64,000 nt of DNA from Rhabditophanes sp. KR3021 (lineage: Eukaryota; Nematoda; Chromadorea; Rhabditida; Alloionematidae), in NCBI GenBank assembly GCA_963281155.1, contig CAUJLY010000006.1, positions 8,990,001 to 9,054,000 on the forward strand, read 5' to 3'. Each line of letters starts with the position of its first letter. Position 1 is the stretch's first letter. The position numbers and the translations under genes are program-made. This document shows, in pieces, positions 11,101-22,621 of the stretch. The notes beneath the pieces are model-generated. The model was not told the DNA's origin, searched no databases, and saw only the letters and a list, made by a program, of their open reading frames with translations.

Positions 11101-12216
11101 AAAGTGGATGACGTGAATGGCCATTTTGTTGGATACAAAATTAGCTACTGGAAAAATGATATGCCTTACCATGTTCAGTCTTTCAATGCCAGTAGAATGG
11201 CTAATTCCTACACTATTAGAAATCTAAAAGCAATCACGACGTATGAAGCTTCCGTTCGTACCATAAACAAGCATTACGAAAGTAAAGAAAGTGAGCGTAT
11301 TAATTTCACAACTCCTGAAGGTTTACCATCCAAAGTGGTTAACTTGAAAGTAAGGTCAGTTGGTTCCAATAGTATTTTGATGAGTTGGGAAATTCCGCAA
11401 CAAACTAATGGGAACATTAGAGGTTATTTCTTGACCTTTGAAGATTTGTCAACTAATGAAATTGAAGAAACTTACGTACTTTATCGTCAAACACATTATT
11501 TGCATGAACGTCTAAATACAGATACTAATTATAAAGTTGCTGTATGGGCTCAATCTTATGGCGGAGAAGGTCCTAAGGTAGTTAGACCAGTCAAAACATG
11601 GCCTTTAATTGAACCGGATATGCCAACGTTTGAAGTTGAATCTAATGAAGTTGGCTCATTTGAAGTTAAATGGGTGCCGTCAAATGGAACTCATTGGAAA
11701 ATGCCAGGTTCCTCATTTTATGTTCAATACACTAAACACAACTATGATGATTGGAAGTCATCTGTGCCCATTACTCTTCCAAATACTCATATTGAATTAA
11801 AAGGGTTAGAAGAAAATATGATGTATTCTGTAATCGGAGTTGCAAAAGATGGAAATCGCACCAAATCTTCCTTTGCCAAGTATGTTCGTACTGGAACTAC
11901 CCGACCAATGCATTATTTCAATGACGGTACGTTGAAAAAGTAGCTGCTATGTTAATATTACAACTTTTTAGATAACTTCCAAAAGGCAATGTGGTTTATA
12001 ATTGTTATGTCTTTGATGATAGTCTTCTTGCTTGTCCTTTGCATTTGTTGCTTTATCGGTAACAGAAGAAGTGGCATCTATTCAGTGAAAAAGAAGGAAC
12101 TTGACTTTGGGCGAAAGATGCTCTCTGAATCTGAGTATGCCAAATTTCTAGAAACCAAGTTTCAGGCCTCTACATCCTTGCAAAAGATTCCCGATGATGA
12201 TGAAATTATGCAATAA
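8114..12216 (+). CDS. lad-2: L1CAM-family adhesion molecule, LAD-2 type (three frame breaks in the sequence)
   Basis: Seven exons: 8114-8198, 8238-8352, 8397-8600, 8640-9070, 9327-10247, 10289-11926 and 11972-12216; about 1211 aa if read through. Order: signal peptide (MTGILLAILFSS), six Ig domains (last Cys motifs YECRA, YQCNAS, YYCNVS, IDCAA), five fibronectin III domains, one membrane helix (MWFIIVMSLMIVFLLVL) and a ~55-aa tail. Six Ig plus five FnIII is the L1CAM layout; RSGIYSVKKKELDFG matches the L1 juxtamembrane KGGKYSVKDKED. The tail has no FIGQY ankyrin site, as in C. elegans LAD-2, a neuronal axon-guidance protein. Ig1 has YQG where YxC is usual. Three single-base frame breaks lie at A runs 8471-8475, 8773-8776 and 10707-10711; dropping one base at each restores one frame. 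The 39-bp intron 8601-8639 has no in-frame stop, so its removal is inferred. Confidence 0.88.
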
Positions 12217-12637
12217 TATACAGGTGTCATGAAGTTTGCACTAACTTTGGTGTTATATAATAATCTCTTATATTTATATGTTCTTATTTAAACATTTTAC
12301 ATCAATACTTGACTGCCATGAATTGGTTGTGACTTTAATATTAAATAAATCTCTATTAAGCGTAAACTTTAAATCCTTTCTCAATAAATGATTGCGATAA
12401 AATAAAAAAGCTCAGTGGTTAAATCTGAGTATGCACATACCTTCAAACTAATTCACTTAAGCGATGCGACAATGATAAGAAACATATCAATACACATTAG
12501 TGTAGTAAAAAAGAAAGTGTGCTGGCTATAAACAAAACGTCTTCCAATTAAATAAATTTATCACTTTCTTTACTAAGCACTAGCAACAAAGTTTGCCTGT
12601 CTATTTATTTGTCTTAAACAAGACACTTATTTAAGCG
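12217..12637. other. Intergenic, lad-2 3' UTR and sfxn-5 upstream region
   Basis: This holds a poly(A) signal AATAAA at 12344-12349 and a trans-splice-like acceptor just before the sfxn-5 ATG. A tRNA-like stretch near 12408 was considered and rejected. Confidence 0.5.
12624..12637 (+). promoter_or_regulatory. Probable spliced-leader acceptor of sfxn-5
   Basis: The sequence cacttatttAAG ends in AG at 12634-12635, two bases before the ATG, with no donor in the same transcript. This fits a trans-splice acceptor. Confidence 0.45.
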
Positions 12638-13665
12638 ATGGCCGAAGAAAAAATATTTGGCTTTCCAAAGTATCCTAAATTTCTTGTCAATCAGCCTCGC
12701 TATCCACAGGAAACCTTTTTAGGAAGATATTTGCATTATTTGGATGTAATCAATCCTAGTTATTTGTTTACATCAGACAAGAAATTAGAAGAATGTAAAC
12801 AATTGCTGAGAGATTATCAAGAAGGTAAGGCTGGAAATGCGTGTGATAAGAAGTTGTGGAAGGCGAAGATGACTTGTAACTCGGTTTTGCATCCTGATAC
12901 AGGTGAAAAGATATTACAGCCTTTTAGAATGAGTGGATATGTTCCTTTTGGATGGATCACCGTAACAGGCTTGTTATTACCTAATCCAAGTTGGCCACAA
13001 ATTATTTTTTGGCAATGGATGAATCAAAGCCATAATGCAGCCGTAAATTATGCTAATCGAAATGCCACCAAAGAACAACCTTTATCAGTCTATGCCAAAT
13101 CATACGCTATAGCCGTTTCAGCAGCCGTAGGAATTTCGACAACTCTTACATGGTTTATCAAGCGAGCTGACCGACTTGATTCTGCGAAAAAGTTGTTAAT
13201 TCAAAGATTCGTTCCATTACCAGCTGTTTCACTAGCCAGCACACTAAATGTTTTGTCGATGCGCCTTCCAGAAGTAGCTACTGGAGTGGAAGTTTACGAA
13301 AGAGATGGAACAGTTGTTGGAACATCCAAAGTTGCAGCTAAACAGGCTGTATTCGATACTGCTCTAACAAGAGCTTTCTTGCCTTTTCCATTGTTACTAG
13401 CACCACCACTAGTTATGCCTTTCATTGAAAAGTAAGTATTAAAATGTTAAGCATCACTTTTGACATTTATAGGAAGCAATTTATGAAAAATCCACGAATT
13501 GCTTTGCTAATGAATGCAATTGTATGTACTATAAGTTTTGCTGTCTCATTGCCAATATCCTTAGCTTTATTTCCTCAAGAAAGTGAGATTGATGTTTCTA
13601 AATTGGAAAAAGAAATTCAAGAAAAATGTTTTGGACAAAAGTTATACTACAATAAAGGAATGTAA
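12638..13665 (+). CDS. sfxn-5: Sideroflexin 5 (mitochondrial amino-acid carrier)
   Basis: Two exons (12638-13431, 13473-13665; 41-bp intron) give 328 aa, the usual sideroflexin length. The N-terminus FPKYPKFLVNQPRYPQETFL and the later PFRMSGYVPFG, WQWMNQSHNA, VNYANRNATK, LLIQRFVP and C-terminal YYNKGM match SFXN5 much better than SFXN1-4. The family HPDTGEK motif is present. Sideroflexins are multi-pass inner mitochondrial membrane carriers; SFXN1 imports serine and SFXN5 has been linked to citrate and other substrates. AATAAA at 13705-13710 follows the stop. The gene is intact with no frame problem. Confidence 0.95.
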
Positions 13666-14996
13666 AGTTGTTTTAATGTTGTTGTCAAATTCTATGATGT
13701 TTATAATAAAAATATTAATGAAAAATAGTGAAATAATCAGTATGTAATCTGTTAAACAAGAAGCAAATAAACTAACTTTATCTAGATATTACAAGGTTAT
13801 ACATTAATAGAATAGCATAATATCAATACTCATTCTGCATATTTCCTTAACATGAAATATAAATAAAATCTTATATTCAACATAATCATTAGTAAGAATA
13901 ATTTATTTCAAATTGACACCAAAAGCCATAATTTAATTTCTGGTATTTTGTTGAAAGTTTATTTAAATTAAAATTGTAAAATGTTACAATTAATTTCTGG
14001 ATCATTTGCAACATCATAGAAGCAATTGTACCTTATACATGAGAACTTTTAGCAAATAAAGTATACATTCCTTCAAATACATATTTTATAAGCTTTGAGA
14101 TTTCACAATGGAGATTTGCGAAAAGAGGAAAAACTATTGTTGGATAACAACACTATATTTTGTTCATCCCATGAAGTATGATTTGCTTCTAAACTTATCC
14201 AATTGTGTAAATAAAAGTACTATATTTTGTCCATGTGAAAATTTATTTTCAAATCGCATTAAATTGTAATATTCAATACTTATGTATTGCTTAAATTTGA
14301 TTATCTAGCCGTATTAAGGAAGAATAATTGTGGAAAGAGGAAAATCATGAAGCATCTAAATGATATCCAGAGCAAAAACTGGTAAATTAACGCATTTAGT
14401 AATTAAAATAGATAAATATTTTGATCATATTAGTTAATGGATAATTAAAAATATTTATCTTTTCTAAGTATTCGAAATTTAGGGACACAATTTTATGTAT
14501 ATTTAATATTTATCTCTTAAGTAAACATTATGGCTTACGCAATTACTGAACAATATTTGCATGTACGTTTTTGTATAATTGCGTATTCAACAATTATTAA
14601 AAGTTACTTAGTAAATCTTTTTCCAAACTTCAATTTAACAATTTAGAATTACTGCCGTGGTTATGAGCTCTGTGCATACATAAGAGTAAATGATGGAGTA
14701 CTTAAAAACTACCCAAATTCAGGAGAATCGGGTTAGAGTTTAAGCATTCAATTACAATTAATTATCCTTTTAAAATAGTTGCTTTTATGTTTCAAATGTA
14801 CTATTTACATCTTTTAATGTGTCGTGAAACAAGAAATTCAAACTTCATTTACAAGTTTGAAAGTAACGCAACTTCCTGCCAACAATAATCTTCTTCGAAA
14901 CAATTTTAAAATCGTCATTATAAATTTGTCCTTAATTAGGTGAATAAGACTTGTTTTGACTCATGAGAGTACATATGATTGATATAAACATTTATT
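13666..14996. other. Intergenic, ~1.3 kb
   Basis: After the sfxn-5 poly(A) signal this is AT-rich DNA with no recognised gene, repeat or RNA. Its right end is the upstream region of the first srt copy. Confidence 0.5.
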
Positions 14997-15057
14997 TTGA
15001 ATACGAAAATCGGAACATTTTTCATTTCACATAATCTTGGCAAAGTTAATGTAAACA

Positions 15058-16069
15058 TGTTTAATAATCCTAACATTTTAATTAATGTAATTTTCAATGA
15101 TTTTAACTATGACTGTTCAATGTTTAATGAAACTATTTTAAATAATGACCAATTTAAATCAGTTAACTATTGGAATTTTATACATTTCTTTTTATATAAT
15201 ATTCACAATAATTTATGTACCTTATCTTGTTGCAATATGTTCAAAAGATATCAGAATATTGTCTTCATACAAAATATTAATTGCTTCTGGAGTATTTGAC
15301 TTAATGAATTTAGTAATTGCAAGTTTGATAACTGGTTTATTTTGCTTAAATGGAATAATCTATTGCAAATGTCCTAACCTTATTTTTTGGTTAGGATCAG
15401 CGGCTGAAGGACTATGGGGAAGTACATGCTATTTAGTTGGCCTTCTAGCTATTAACAGGATTTTCGAAATGGCTAAACCATCATTAGCTATACTTCTATT
15501 TGAAAGCTATAAAATATATTTATGGATTTCAGTAGGCATTTTGTGGGGATTATTCTTAATGTTTTTTACAGCACCAGTTCTTTTTTCACCAATAACTAAG
15601 ACATGGATGTATGATTCATATTATGGATTTGATATAAGTCAAAGTTATGATGTTGATAATTTGTTTCATGCAATTAATAATTACGGAACAGTCCTCTGTC
15701 AATTTATTTTGGAATTCTTTTTATTTTGGCTTATATTTCAAAAATTTCAATTATCTCTAATCAAACACGACAGCTAAGCAAAACAACTATAAGATTATAT
15801 ATCCAAACAATTTTGATTTGTTTTATTACGGCATTTACCTCTTTTATCCATGTGTTAATGCAACATGTTATAGTGCCAGAATGGCTTTTTATTTTAGCTC
15901 AAGTTGGATGGATATGGGTAGATTAGTATTTATTTATTTAAATATTATTTTATAGGTTCATGGGATTCCTGGATGTGTTTTTTTAGTTTTTAATGTGACT
16001 TTGCGGCAAAAAATACTTAGTGCTTTGGGGATCAACAATGTTATTGTTATATCAGCTCAAAAAATCTAG
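15058..16069 (+). pseudogene. Srt-class chemoreceptor, copy 1, frameshifted
   Basis: Read against the intact copy at 16723, this copy has the same start (MFNNPNILINVIFNDFNYD), the same seven-helix core and a final exon after an intron at about 15918-15956 (VHGIPGCVFLVFN, ending at TAG 16067-16069). Two indels break the frame: one extra base near 15167 (GTTAAC where the intact copy has ATTCC) and one missing base near 15712 (ATTTTGG against ATTCTCGG). The middle frame carries TIGILYISFY through TVLCQFIL and the third frame AYISKISIIS through QVGWIW. The two changes compensate in number but leave a displaced core, with no single open frame. It is probably a recent pseudogene; assembly error is the alternative because the rest is well conserved. 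Confidence 0.75.
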
Positions 16070-16292
16070 AGCAATATCATATTAATTTTATTTGCAATAA
16101 ATTATTTATTAATTTATAAAGACATTTTTAATGAAATCTGATGTTCATGGTTGAAAAGTAATTAAAACAAACTAGGCAAAAATAATCTTTTAATAATATC
16201 ATTAAAAATATACCCTATATCTATTGAAAATTGTTATTATCCACAAAGCATAAGATAAACAAATTATCATTATAATACTCTTTATTTTGACA

Positions 16293-16505
16293 ATGTTTTA
16301 CACTCCGAACACCTTATTCAATGTAATTTTAAATATGATTGTTCAGTTCTTAATAAAAGTATGCAATATTAGCAATTCAATTGTTTTTTTTAATATTTTT
16401 AGTTCATGGGATCCTGAATGTGTTGTTTTGATTTTCAACATTACTCTACGGCAACAAAATTATGCCTGCTTTGAGAATAAGGAAGTTTACAGTTACATCA
16501 GTTCA
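16293..16505 (+). pseudogene. Srt-class chemoreceptor, copy 2, core deleted
   Basis: This remnant keeps both ends of an srt gene and has lost nearly everything between. It starts MFYTPNTLFNVILN (intact copy: MFYQPNILFNLIFN). After about 60 bp of decayed N-terminal sequence it jumps to the last-exon acceptor (aatatttttag) and the final exon (TTCATGGGATCCTG..., reading CVVLIFNITLRQQ), which matches the intact HG-x-PG-x-VFLLFNSTLRQ region. All seven membrane helices except the start of the last exon are missing. It lies in the same orientation between copies 1 and 3. The short ORF that spans it is unlikely to be a working protein. Confidence 0.8.
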
Positions 16506-16722
16506 AAACAAGCTAGCAGGAACTTTAATTTTTTTATTAAATTTACGGTACACTTCCTCAAAATCATTTTGAAAAATATTAAAACGTCATTACCGAGAAC
16601 ACATCCTGTACTTCTTTTCAAATGATTACTATTCATTAAACGTGAAATAAACTCATTTAAACGAAAAATAAACATTTATCTATTATAGCATATTTAAATT
16701 ATCTTGAAAAGCTAAAAAAACA

Positions 16723-17732
16723 ATGTTCTACCAACCAAACATTTTATTTAATCTAATTTTCAACGATTTTAACTATGATTGTTCAATGTTTAATGATACT
16801 ATTTTAAATAGTGACCAATTTAAGTCCATTCCTATTGGAACCTTATATCTTTCCTTATATTTTTTCTTCACAATAATTTATATACCTTTCTTTATTGCAA
16901 TGTTTTCAAAGGATATCCGAGTATTGTCTTCATACAAAATATTAATAGCCGCCAGCATAGTGGATTTACTTAATCTAATAATTGCGGGATTATTTTCTGG
17001 TTTATTTTGCTTAAATGGAACCCTCTACTGCAAATATCCTACTTTTATTTTTTGGCTAGGAGCAATATCTGAAGGATTATGGGCAGCAACCTGTACTCTG
17101 GTTGCTCTTCTTGCAATAAATCGCATCCTGGAAATGATCAAGCCATCATATGCAGCTCTTGTATTTGATGGTAATAGAACTTATTTTTTAATTTGTATCG
17201 CTATGATATGGGGATCATTTTTGATGTTTTTTACAAATCCTACACTATTTTCCCCAAGCGTTAAAACATGGTTACTAGATCCATATTTTGAATTTGATAT
17301 TACACATAAGTATGAATTTTTTAGTTTATACAATTGTATAAATAACTATGGAACAGTATTTTTACAATTTATTCTCGGAATTTGCTTCCTTGCTGCATAT
17401 CTTTCAAAAATTTCTATAATTTCAAATTCTAGTCAATTAAGTGGAACAACAATACGATTGTATATTCAAACTATCTTGATTTGTTTTATTACGGCAACTA
17501 CCAGTTTCACCAATACTTTGATGCAATTCATCGCGGTTCCAGACTGGGTTCTTATTGCAGGAAATGTTGGATGGATAATGGGTAAGATTAATAGGATAAA
17601 TTAATAGTTTTTATATTTTTTATAGTTCATGGAATCCCCGGACTTGTTTTTTTGCTCTTCAATTCTACTTTGAGACAAAAAATTTTATATGCTATGGGGA
17701 TGAGGAAATTTACAGTGATATCGGTTCAATAA
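16723..17732 (+). CDS. Srt-class serpentine chemoreceptor, copy 3, intact
   Basis: Two exons (16723-17581, 17626-17732; 44-bp intron) give 321 aa, the usual Srt size. Seven hydrophobic segments are visible, beginning TLYLSLYFFFTIIYIPFF and ending in the exon 2 helix VFLLF. Srt hallmarks: the extracellular YDCS near residue 19, SSYKILIA before helix 2, FCLNG-x-x-YCK-x-P in the first outer loop, AINR after helix 3, IQTILICF in helix 6 and HGIPGLVFLLFN followed by LRQK in the tail. Srt receptors are nematode-specific candidate chemosensory GPCRs expressed mostly in amphid neurons; ligands are largely unknown. An AATAAA overlaps the stop codon. It is the only intact member of this local cluster. 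Confidence 0.9.
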
Positions 17733-18135
17733 TAAAAAATATTTATATCCTTTTCAACAATATTTACATTAATTAAAATTCGATCAAAAAATGTTCTACC
17801 TCAAATTAAAACAAACTTCCCTCATTTTCAAATATTTTCTCGTGCATGTAGAACTTTTAGAAACATCATTAAAAACACTTCCTGTACTTTATTTAAAATT
17901 GTTATTATTTTGAAAGTATGAGATAATAAAGTTATATAAATAAAAATTACATTTTAGAAGATATTAGGTGTTGCGAGAATAAAGAGACTTACAATTAATT
18001 TGAAATTTTTTAAAACGCTGAAATTCCACAAACTAATCGGATTTACTAATTCTTACTAAGAAACAATTTATTGAGACAAAAATGATAATGCGCTAATAAA
18101 TGGTACAATAATAAATTAATACAAAAAAGAGCAAA
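17733..18135. other. Intergenic between convergent genes
   Basis: Shared 3' region of the intact srt gene (plus) and the unrecognised 646-aa gene (minus). AT-rich, nothing else seen. Confidence 0.5.
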
Positions 18136-20120
18136 TTATTTGTTATCTTTTTGGAGTTCTTCAAATTTCATCCTTCTATTCATTGCCGTTCTTAAACTTG
18201 TGCTAAGTTTCATATCTTCAAAAACGTTTCCTTTTTGTTCCTTCTCAATTGTTGCAGTAGAACGATGCCTTGGATACACTGCATCCTCCACATCGGAAAA
18301 ATCTCTTGTTTCATCATACTCAAATGGAAGAATGTTTTGATTAAGCTTACAATCAAAATCTGAGGGTGCAACGTCAAAAGCAAACTTTGGTTTTATTTCA
18401 GAAAGTTTGGTAATGTTTTCAGCTTCACTTTCTGAAAGAAGAGCAAAATATTTTTTTTGAAATTCGGTTTTTTTCTCCTTAAGTTTAGCAAGAGTGTCCA
18501 TAAATTCTCTGTCTTCACTTGCCTCTTTCCACGAATCTTCTTCATTATCTAATTCAACAGCAAAAAATTTCTGTGACAATGATTGCATTTCAAAAGAATT
18601 CGCATGTTCAGAATAAGTGTTTGAAATTTTAAACGCAACCAGAGGATCAACTGATCTTGTGATGATTCCATTAATTCTATTGAGTGGGCCTAAATTTGTG
18701 GCGCTGCATTGGATCATTTTGTTATAATAAAAATTCTTGCTTGGTTCCCTAATTTTGAGAACATTAGCACAGGACGGGTGGTCGTATACAGGCTTAAAAG
18801 CGTGCCGTACACGATGATCTTCGACTTCCTTGTGCTTATTACCTGGAGAAGTTTGTTCAAAGAAATCCGAATTAAAGAATTTGTACAATTCTTTTTTGTA
18901 AGCAAGCTTTTTCATTTCTATTACTCTTTTTCTTTCTAACAAAATTTCATGAGGATCATATTCTCTGTTTATTTGAATTCGTTCAGTTTCACGAACATTT
19001 TCAGTAAAATCTAATTGTCTGATGTCAAGGTGAATAAAATTTTCAGAAACATCATTAGATTGGTACTCGGGATAATACCAAAAATATTCAGGTATTTTCA
19101 GCCTTTCAACAAGTTCCCAATGTTCATCGAAAATCGTACTAATTTTGTTTGCATCAGTTTCTAATCTTCTAGCTTGATTATTAAAATGCTCGAAATTTGT
19201 CAACAAGTTAAGTGAATCCGAAATATCCATTTGGGCAACATAAGTGGTTGGTTTGTTACCTTGTAGTTCTTTCAAATATGTCACCAACACATTCTTCCTT
19301 GGGTTCTGCATAAAAGTACCAACATTCTCAGGATCGACAAAAAACCTGTTCAAACTTTTAATCATTCTGTCTACTTCAATAAAATAATCATTGTTTTCGA
19401 CTGAGTCCGTTGAATCGAGAAAATTCACAAAACAGTGAATAAGATTAATGTAGCCGTTTCTGGCCCCACATACTTCCATTTCCCAAGCTCTAAAATTGTC
19501 ATTCATTCTATCCAAGTGCTCATTGATGAGATCAATAAATGTATATTTCTCTTTGGAATCTACAGCATCCGAGACAATTAGAGTAAGTATGTGTCTTAAC
19601 ACAATTAACAGGTGTCTTGATTCTTTGCAGTTTGCACTAATCCATTCAACAATTGCATCATTTGGGTGGCCATTACTAGATATCCATTTGGTAACTTTGT
19701 TATTGATAATATACGGCTGTACGTTCCAGCAGAGTTCTTTAAAGTTATTGAATTCTGATTTAAACGCTGAATGTGCACCCAATTCAGTTTGATTGATCTT
19801 ATGAAGCTTTTCAGTTACTGATACGTTTATCAACTTTCTAAGAAAATCTTCATGTGTTTTGCTTTTTTCAAAACTTTGCTTGTTGTCTTCGATTAATTTT
19901 TGACAAGTCCGGAATTTAGCTATCTTAGCGAGTTTTTCAAGCCCATCTGTTTCAGAGAAATCTAAGGTTTCTGGATTAAGCTTGCAAATGTCAGTGATAA
20001 AGGCGGCATAAGTGGTTGCTCCAATCAATCCTTTAATAATAGTTAAACATCTATAAAATTGAGAATAAATTTACCATGAGATCTAGGAGTTATTTTGCTT
20101 CTAGAAGGTCCGGAATACAT
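18136..20120 (-). CDS. Unrecognised 646-aa intracellular protein
   Basis: Two exons (20120-20075, 20030-18136) joined across a 44-bp intron add a first exon (MYSGPSRSKITPRSHG) to a long open frame. I do not recognise the family. There is no signal peptide or membrane segment. The first ~300 residues look helical and carry regularly spaced Trp, Cys and His. Residues ~340-420 are highly charged, with many Glu-Arg and Lys-rich stretches. A coiled-coil-like segment (LAKLKEKKTEFQKKYFALL) lies near residue 540, followed by an acidic, disordered-looking region and a basic tail ending LQKDNK. The small Ser/Arg/Pro-rich N-terminus is typical of cytoskeletal or nuclear proteins but is not diagnostic. 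Codon use and the canonical intron support a real gene. A nematode-restricted protein is likely. Confidence 0.8.
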
Positions 20121-21289
20121 TATTAATGTTTGCCTGAAATTATTGTAGTTGTATATTGCAAAGTTTAGTTTAATATGAATCACAAGAAATAAATGAAAGT
20201 AAAAAAGATGTTAAACATGCTAATCAAGTAGATTAGGATACGCTTTATATAATCAAATACTTACAAAGAATTTGACTTTTTAGATTACAAAGATTAAACT
20301 AATCTCATAATATTTAGACACATATCAGGGTTGTTTTGAGTTTGAATACAATTCTACTTGAATATATAATTTGGGATCTGATTGCAAAAATGGTAATATG
20401 TAACTCATAGTAATTTATTAAATATTAAAATTGTAAGTTCAAGCAAACCAAAACGAAAGAATGTAAATTATTATTCTCCCTAGTTAGTTTGCTTAATCTT
20501 TTTACTGAATTGAATCAAATATGATGCTCCTAATTTATTCTTTTTTAACATAACCAAAATTAACGTTTGTGTCCAGTAAATACATTAATTTGTCCACTTT
20601 TATAACATGTTTAATAAGAAAAGTTGTGCTTTTTGAATTTTCAAGGAGATTTGATTCCAATGCTCATTCTCTCAACAAGAAATTGACTTTATGCTCAACG
20701 GTACTGAAAATATGCTTTTATCATCAGTTTGTACTAATAGACACACTTTGATTCAACATTAACACCCATACCAAGTTCTCAATCAAAATATCCCAAAAAT
20801 AACTTTATCTAAAGTCTATCGTTCAAATATTACTTAATAAGAAAATACAAATGCGATCAGAAATGATTTTAAATGACAAATGTATGTATCATCAGCATTA
20901 TCAATCTTTCAGCCTACTAAATATAATGCTTCAGATATTATTTATTAAGCAAATCTTGAATATTTTTTATTTACAAATCAACTAATTAACGAGAATACAT
21001 TTTGTTAAATAATAGGTTCTTACTCTTGATAGTAATCGAAACAGGATAAAAATAACTTAAAATTGCTGGCAAAACAAGTGATTAACAGATCCAATCATAA
21101 ACAATTAGGAATGCTGAACAGATACTTAATACAATGACACGATTAGATTAATAAATATTTAAAAGCAAACCTCATTTTGTTTTAATATTAAAGAGTATTT
21201 ATAAATGCTACGTTTATTTAAACTGATAATTATGTAGACCTTAATTAGGAAACTGCAGCGAATCGTTTTACACAGTCATTTGTATCATT

Positions 21290-21845
21290 TTAGTGCTTAA
21301 GTGAAGTGACTTCTTGCTTTGTCAAAGAAAATTGGTGTTCAAAAAGGTTCCAGATCTTACAAAAATATCTCCTGCCACTTTTCAGTATGAACTTAGAAGC
21401 AAGTCGTTGTGACGTGTCTTTGAGAACATTCCCTGAATGTATCCTGAATACTTTGTTTATACTCATATTAGAGCAATTGTTCGTTTTATTGGATACCATG
21501 GAATTTCGGTTTTACTCAAACAATCTCTGGAGAAAATCAAGATTTATTTAAAACAAGTTCCGTAACTGCCTTCTCGGTGTATTGAGTTTGATGTCAAAGA
21601 CTTGTAAGCTGCCACTTGTAGAATGGATCATCAGGAATGCCTCAATACTATATGCAACGGACAGTGAATGTTCAAAAGTACAATGATTTATAAACACTGG
21701 ATTTGGACAAAAACTTAGGAAAATTCGAAATATTTTGATCTTTATCCAGCTACTTGAAGTTGTACATATTGAGCAAGAGGAAGTTCTCGATGGCATATGG
21801 AGCCTGCTTCATTTCAAATGTTCCACGAGTCTCTGCTTCCAACCA
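21290..21845. pseudogene. Unidentified coding-like block, possibly a decayed gene
   Basis: This block is richer in G+C than its flanks and carries overlapping open stretches on the plus strand (81 codons from 21306, then RNCLLGVLSLMSKTCK and IQLLEVVHIEQEEVLDGIWS in other frames) interrupted by stops, plus shadows on the minus strand. No splice pattern joins them cleanly and no family is recognised. It may be a gene relic, an old insertion or, less likely, a multi-exon gene that I failed to join. Confidence 0.25.
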
Positions 21846-22543
21846 CTAAATTTTTAAAAAATACCGCAAGTTTCGTACAATCTATTTAGCTAAAATGTGA
21901 ATTAAAGAAGTCTTTGTTGGGAGTTATCATTCCCAACTTTGAATATTAGTTACAATTTGAAAACAGTATTACAATTATTTGCTTTCTGAGATATGTCAGT
22001 CAATTGAGAACATATTCTTGAATTTATATTGTAAATAATTTGTCTATTTAGTAACTTACTTATTCCTACCTTAATATTAAAATTACGTAAATCTACTATT
22101 GTCTTATTTTTATATTTTTTATACTAACTACTACTCTATACATATTTAAGGTTTTTAATACATTCTATCAATTACTTAATAATAAAAAAACTGAAATGTG
22201 TTTTGTATTTTTTTAATAAGCACAAATATTTAAGTGGAGGCAGATAATGCCTATTCTTTCGTAAAAAATAACTGAATCATAATCGAGTAAAGTACAGTGA
22301 ATCTATGAATGTTTTATTACAATTAAAATGATCCAAACAAGCAAATTTTGTTCCTTATCACGAATACAATGTATTTAACTGTGTGATAAAAAAGACAAAA
22401 TAAAGTTCTTTTTATTATCTGTACGTCTAATTATCTAACTTTAACTGAAACATTATTATACATTTAGTGGCTCATGACGAATCAACCTTATCATTGTATA
22501 ATTTTTTTAAACAAAATTCACTGGACTTTTTCTTTACCAAATT

Positions 22544-22554
22544 TGATAAGATAA
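22544..22554 (+). promoter_or_regulatory. Tandem GATA motif upstream of the fatty-acid-binding protein
   Basis: TGATAAGATAA, two overlapping WGATAR sites 68 bp before the ATG. Another TGATAA lies near 22384. In nematodes such sites drive intestinal genes through ELT-2-type GATA factors, and intestinal expression is common for lipid-binding proteins. Function here is inferred. Confidence 0.4.
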
Positions 22555-22610
22555 TTCTCGATTATATAATATGGTTTGAATATTCAATAATCAAACATAT
22601 TCTTGTTTTA

Positions 22611-22621
22611 TTTCTATTAGT
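22611..22621 (+). promoter_or_regulatory. Probable spliced-leader acceptor of the fatty-acid-binding protein gene
   Basis: tttctattAG at 22611-22620, one base before the ATG at 22622, with no upstream donor in this transcript. Confidence 0.5.

Larger units (their letters stand above)
20121..22621. other. Intergenic, ~2.5 kb, with a coding-like block
   Basis: Upstream of the 646-aa gene (minus) and of the fatty-acid-binding protein (plus). Most is plain AT-rich DNA. The stretch 21290-21845 is visibly less AT-rich and is listed separately. GATA motifs occur just before 22622. Confidence 0.5.

Noticed and set aside
12405..12460. tRNA-like A box (agctcagtggtta) with a possible D arm
   Set aside because: No 7-base anticodon loop or acceptor stem pairs around it, and the B box is poor.
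12638..13665. lad-2 and sfxn-5 as an operon
   Set aside because: They are about 420 bp apart, lad-2 has its own poly(A) signal and sfxn-5 its own acceptor; the roles are unrelated.
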